Assembly: GCF_001658005.1 (NCBI RefSeq)
Contig: NZ_CP015986.1
Location: 744,001 to 808,000 of the forward strand
DNA: 64,000 nt
Direction of reading: 5' to 3'
DNA from: Sphingobium sp. EP60837
Lineage (GTDB): Bacteria > Pseudomonadota > Alphaproteobacteria > Sphingomonadales > Sphingomonadaceae
Part shown: positions 60,743 to 64,000 of the stretch, one piece after another
Layout: each line of letters begins with the position of its first letter
How positions within the stretch are numbered: the first letter of the stretch is position 1
Notes under the pieces: generated by a model
Told to the model about the DNA's origin: nothing
The model's input: the letters and a program-made list of their open reading frames with translations, nothing else
Databases searched by the model: none
Program-made: the position numbers and the translations under genes

Positions 60743-61444
60743 ATGGCGAGAGCCAAGATGCTTCTGGTCGAAGATGACGCGGCGCTCGCAGAACTTCTCA
60801 TCTGGCATTTCAAGCGAGAGGATTTCGAGGTCGCCCACACCGTCGATGGCGAGGAGGCTCTGCTCCTCGCCCAGGAAAATGTCCCCGACATCGTCCTGCT
60901 CGACTGGATGGTGGAAAGCCTGTCCGGCATCGAAGTCTGCCGCCGCCTGCGCCGCATGAACGGCACGGCGAACGTCCCTATCATCATGCTGACGGCGCGC
61001 GGCGAGGAAGAAGATCGCGTCCGCGGCCTAGAAACGGGCGCGGACGACTATGTCACCAAGCCATTCTCTCCCCGCGAACTCGTCGCCCGCGTCGGCGCGG
61101 TCCTGCGCCGCGTCCGGCCAGCCCTTGCTGGAGAAACGCTGACCTTCGCGGATGTCGAGATGGACACGGTAGGCCACAAGGTCCGCCGCGGCGGCCAGGT
61201 CATCCCGCTCGGCCCCACCGAATTCCGCCTGCTCAAACATTTCCTGGAGCATCCCGGCTGGGTCTTTTCGCGCGAGCGCCTGCTCGACAGCGTTTGGGGA
61301 CAGGATAGCGACATCGAGCTACGCACCGTGGACGTCCACATCCGTCGCCTGCGCAAGGCGATCAACGCGGACGGCAAATATCGCGACATCATCCGCACGG
61401 TGCGCTCGGCGGGCTATGCGCTGGATACGGATGGGGTGGGCTGA
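60743..61444 (+). CDS. phoB: Phosphate regulon response regulator PhoB
   Basis: 233 residues. The receiver has LLVEDDAALAELL, phospho-acceptor Asp in VLLDWMVESLSG, Thr in IIMLTARG and Lys in TKPFSP. The DNA-binding domain carries LGPTEFRLLKHFLEHPGWVF and VDVHIRRLRKAI. It is the last gene of the phosphate operon and the partner of PhoR; it should act on the Pho box before pstS. Confidence 0.95.
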   Translation: MARAKMLLVEDDAALAELLIWHFKREDFEVAHTVDGEEALLLAQENVPDIVLLDWMVESLSGIEVCRRLRRMNGTANVPIIMLTARGEEEDRVRGLETGADDYVTKPFSPRELVARVGAVLRRVRPALAGETLTFADVEMDTVGHKVRRGGQVIPLGPTEFRLLKHFLEHPGWVFSRERLLDSVWGQDSDIELRTVDVHIRRLRKAINADGKYRDIIRTVRSAGYALDTDGVG

Positions 61445-61504
61445 CTTGCCCTGCTCTTGAGGGAAAGGGAGCAGAGCCAGACTTAAATAAGCGGACATTC
61501 AGCT

Positions 61505-61530
61505 TCCCTCTCCCGCAGGCGGGAGAGGGA
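61505..61530. repeat. REP-like hairpin downstream of phoB
   Basis: CCCTCTCCCGC pairs with GCGGGAGAGGG with almost no loop, the common 'CTCCCGC-GCGGGAG' dispersed palindrome. It lies between phoB and the convergent def gene and may help end both transcripts. Nothing else was recognised in this 208-base gap except the next hairpin. Confidence 0.6.
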
Positions 61531-61622
61531 GGGGTCCGCCGCGAAGCGGTGGGAAGGTGAGGGTCGGTCACGCAGAACACCCTCGTGCAACTGCGCCTAG
61601 CCAGCAAGCTGGCAAGCTTCGT

Positions 61623-61650
61623 ATCCTTCTCCCGCCAGCGGAAGAAGGAT
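61623..61650 (-). terminator. Hairpin after def
   Basis: ATCCTTCT and AGAAGGAT form an 8-bp stem, with partial pairing inside, two bases beyond the def stop. There is no T-run. Confidence 0.4.
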
Positions 61651-61652
61651 GT

Positions 61653-62183
61653 TCAAGCCGCCTTGCGCGCCTTGCTCAGCTTCTTCAGCAGCATATCCCG
61701 CTTCAGCCGCGACAGGTGATCGACGAACAGAACGCCCTGCAAGTGATCCATCTCATGCTGCAGGCAGGTCGCGAGCAGGCCTTCCAGCCGCTCCTCATGA
61801 ATGCGCCCATCGCGGTCCATCCAGCTGGCGCGAATCGTCGCGGGCCGTTCCACCTCAGCGAACTGTTCGGGCACCGACAGGCAGCCTTCATTATAGACCG
61901 ACAGGTCTTCCGACGTTTCAAGAATTTCGGGATTGATGAACACCATCGGCTTCTTGACCCCCGGTGCGCCCTCTTCGTCCGATTCGGGTTCCTGCAGGTC
62001 GATCACGAGCACCCGCTTGGGAACACCAACCTGAATCGCCGCCAAACCAATGCCCGGCGCGTCATACATGGTCTCGAACATGTCATCGATCAGACGCTGC
62101 AGATCGTCGTCGATCGCCTCCACCGGTGACGAAATGGTACGCAGGCGCGGATCGGGCGCCTCTAGGATCGGAAGAATGGCCAT
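61653..62183 (-). CDS. def: Peptide deformylase
   Basis: 176 residues. It removes the formyl group from new proteins. The three class-I motifs are [19 protein letters not shown] (metal cysteine) and [10 protein letters not shown] (HExxH). ATG at 62183 ([15 protein letters not shown]) matches the family start; a longer frame upstream runs through the intergenic gap into recR and is rejected. Works with Fmt, coded 0.7 kb away on the other strand. Confidence 0.95.
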   Translation of the reverse strand: MAILPILEAPDPRLRTISSPVEAIDDDLQRLIDDMFETMYDAPGIGLAAIQVGVPKRVLVIDLQEPESDEEGAPGVKKPMVFINPEILETSEDLSVYNEGCLSVPEQFAEVERPATIRASWMDRDGRIHEERLEGLLATCLQHEMDHLQGVLFVDHLSRLKRDMLLKKLSKARKAA

Positions 62184-62214
62184 GACCGTAAAATAATCCG
62201 ACAGCGCCGAAAAT

Positions 62215-62811
62215 TCAAGCGACCGGGCGCCTGGCCCGCAATGCTTGCGCCAAAGTGCCCTCGTCCAGATAGTCCAACTCGCCGCCCACCGGCACGCCAT
62301 GGGCCAGTTGCGTCAGCCGCACCGGAAAACGCTCCAGCCGTTCGGCCAGATAATGCGCGGTCGTCTGCCCCTCCAGCGTCGCATTCATCGCCAGCACGAC
62401 CTCGTCGATCCCGCCCGCCTCAACGCGGGACACCAGCGCATCAATGCTCAAATCCTCCGGCCGCACGCCCTCAAGCGCCGACAGGCGACCGCCCAGCACA
62501 TGGAAGCGACCGGGGAACAGCCGCGATTTGTCCAACGCCCACAGGTCCGCCACATCCTCCACCACGCACAGCGCCCGTGCATCGCGGCGGGCATCGACAC
62601 AGATGCCGCAAGGATCAACCGTATCGACATTTCCGCATATACCGCATGTCACGAGCCGGTCATTCACCGCGTCCAACGCGCGCAGCAGCGGCTCCAGCGC
62701 GCTCTCGCGCTTCTTAAGCAGATGCAGCACGGCGCGCCGCGCGGAACGCGGGCCAAGGCCGGGCAGGCGGGACAGCGCCTGCGTCAGCGCTTCGATCTCG
62801 GGAGAAGCCAT
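62215..62811 (-). CDS. recR: Recombination protein RecR
   Basis: 198 residues. Helix-hairpin-helix [20 protein letters not shown], the zinc finger [16 protein letters not shown], and the TOPRIM domain with [14 protein letters not shown] and [19 protein letters not shown]. It works with RecF/RecO in gap repair. It lies 31 bases upstream of def on the same strand. Confidence 0.95.
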   Translation of the reverse strand: MASPEIEALTQALSRLPGLGPRSARRAVLHLLKKRESALEPLLRALDAVNDRLVTCGICGNVDTVDPCGICVDARRDARALCVVEDVADLWALDKSRLFPGRFHVLGGRLSALEGVRPEDLSIDALVSRVEAGGIDEVVLAMNATLEGQTTAHYLAERLERFPVRLTQLAHGVPVGGELDYLDEGTLAQALRARRPVA

Positions 62812-62928
62812 GGAACCGAGATAGGGGCTTGCAAGTCCGGGGTCAAAAGAGTTGAGAGACGTCCTTGGAAATACGCCTTAAGCCTATTCCCGAGGCGGCT
62901 CCGGCCGGAACCCAACAAAAGGCCCGCC

Positions 62929-63837
62929 ATGCGCATCATCTATATGGGAACCCCCGATTTCGCCGTCCCCGCGCTCACCGCGCTGGCAAAGGCTGGCCAT
63001 GAAATCGTGGCGGTCTATAGCCAGCCGCCCCGCCCCGCCGGACGCGGAAAGGCGCTGCGCCCCTCACCCGTTCACAGCCAAGCCGAACAGATGGGCATTG
63101 AGGTGCACACGCCGCTCTCCCTGAAAGACGCGGAGGTCCAGGCCGCCTTCGCCGCGCTCAAGGCCGACGTTGCGGTGGTCGCCGCCTATGGCCTGATCCT
63201 CCCCCGCCCGATATTGGAAGCGCCTCGCTTCGGCTGCCTCAACATCCACGCCTCCCTGCTTCCCCGCTGGCGCGGCGCAGCGCCGATCCAACGCGCGATC
63301 CTGTCAGGCGACAATCTTAGCGGCGTCACGATCATGGATATGGAAGCCGGGCTCGACACAGGCCCCATGCGCGCCAAGCATGTCACGCCGATCGAGGACA
63401 AGACCGCAGGCACGCTTACGGACGAACTGGCGCAGGCAGGGGCGAAACTGATGGTCGAAGTGCTGGAGGACCTTCCCGCCCATCCGCCCATGCCCCAACC
63501 GGAGGAAGGCGTCACCTACGCATCAAAGATCGACAAGGCCGAATCCCGCATAGACTTTACCCGCGATGCACATCAGGTCGAACGACAGGTCCGCGCCTTC
63601 AATCCCTTTCCAGGCGCCTTCTTCGAATATCGCGGCGAACGCTTCCGCATTCTCGCTGCTCATGTGGAGGAACATGGCGGCGCGCCGGGCGAATTGCTCG
63701 ACAACAGCCTGCTCATCGGCTGCGGCCACGGGGCCATCCGTCCCACCCTCATCCAGCGCGCAGGCAAGGGCGCAATGTCACCCGGAGAACTGCTCCGCGG
63801 TTATGACATGCCAGCGGGCAGCCGCGTCGATGGCTAG
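62929..63837 (+). CDS. fmt: Methionyl-tRNA formyltransferase
   Basis: 302 residues. It formylates initiator tRNA. Motifs: [33 protein letters not shown], the formyl-folate site [20 protein letters not shown] and [12 protein letters not shown]; the C-terminal domain has [11 protein letters not shown]. It is divergent from recR-def across 117 bases. A hairpin follows before truA. Confidence 0.95.
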   Translation: MRIIYMGTPDFAVPALTALAKAGHEIVAVYSQPPRPAGRGKALRPSPVHSQAEQMGIEVHTPLSLKDAEVQAAFAALKADVAVVAAYGLILPRPILEAPRFGCLNIHASLLPRWRGAAPIQRAILSGDNLSGVTIMDMEAGLDTGPMRAKHVTPIEDKTAGTLTDELAQAGAKLMVEVLEDLPAHPPMPQPEEGVTYASKIDKAESRIDFTRDAHQVERQVRAFNPFPGAFFEYRGERFRILAAHVEEHGGAPGELLDNSLLIGCGHGAIRPTLIQRAGKGAMSPGELLRGYDMPAGSRVDG

Positions 63838-63849
63838 CCCCTCAATAAG

Positions 63850-63873
63850 CCCCCTCCCTTTCAAGGGAGGGGG
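63850..63873. repeat. Hairpin between fmt and truA
   Basis: CCCCCTCCCTT/AAGGGAGGGGG, an 11-bp stem with a 2-base nominal loop, and GAAGGGGTGGGTGCGAGCG after it. It is of the REP-like class and lies 12 bases after the fmt stop. Confidence 0.5.
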
Positions 63874-63931
63874 AAGGGGTGGGTGCGAGCGCAGCGAGCC
63901 CAAACGCCAACAGCTTCACAAACATGATCAT

Positions 63932-64000
63932 ATGACCCGCTTCGCCTTCACCGTAGAATTTGATGGCCGCCCCTTCATGGGCTGGCAGCGCCAGGCGCAT
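63932..64000 (+). CDS. truA: tRNA pseudouridine synthase A, N-terminal part
   Basis: Only the first 23 codons are in the window: [20 protein letters not shown] continues to the right edge. The FxGWQRQ pattern is the typical TruA opening; TruA modifies U38-U40 in the anticodon arm. It follows fmt by 94 bases on the same strand. Confidence 0.85.
   Translation, partial: MTRFAFTVEFDGRPFMGWQRQAH

Overview
The window is GC-rich chromosomal DNA from an alphaproteobacterium, most likely a sphingomonad (Sphingobium/Sphingomonas type). The evidence is the gene content: a TorF-type porin, a NepR-like anti-sigma factor, DUF1178/DUF2141/DUF2239/DUF455 proteins, a SulP-carbonic anhydrase pair, a cassette that looks like the uncharacterised HPr-rel-A system, and the fmt/truA/recR/def neighbourhood. 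No rRNA, CRISPR array, complete insertion sequence or integrase was found. There is one tRNA, tRNA-Arg(CCU).

Layout. 1-2.6 kb: an RND efflux pump (permease cut by the left edge, plus lipoprotein adaptor). 2.7-8.2 kb: TlyA methyltransferase, DsbD-type reductase, secreted phosphatase and serine acetyltransferase. 8.3-15.8 kb: a two-component system, a TorF porin, SulP transporter with carbonic anhydrase, an orphan response regulator and a DEDD exonuclease. 16-19.4 kb: glycosyltransferase and debranching-type glycoside hydrolase. 19.5-26.7 kb: an accessory segment bracketed by two related, directly oriented ~195-bp intergenic repeats and ending beside tRNA-Arg. It holds a broken VOC gene, a TetR / D-aminoacylase-like / unknown enzyme cassette, a short-chain dehydrogenase fragment, a frameshifted phage tape-measure remnant and a HIRAN-domain gene.

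26.8-45.1 kb is core: DUF1178-nitrilase-GrxC (overlapping), ComF, methyltransferase, then a lipid/envelope stretch (two diacylglycerol/sphingoid-kinase-like genes, LptF, LptG, fatty acid desaturase), exonuclease III, ErpA, M23 peptidase, DUF455, peroxiredoxin and GlnE. 45.2-51.3 kb: a NepR-like gene with a candidate EcfG promoter, YpfJ-type metallopeptidase, patatin plus 3-hydroxybutyrate dehydrogenase, an outer-membrane fragment, M20 amidohydrolase and GNAT enzyme.

51.4-54.0 kb is the most unusual part: a minus-strand set of four genes (Tat-signal protein, PqqD-like chaperone, HprK-related kinase, nucleotidyltransferase), the last three joined by 4-base overlaps. It looks like a peptide- or protein-modification system whose function and substrate are unknown. 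54.1-61.4 kb is a complete phosphate regulon (phoR-pstSCAB-phoU-phoB) with a three-repeat Pho box before pstS. 61.6-64 kb ends with def, recR, fmt and the start of truA.
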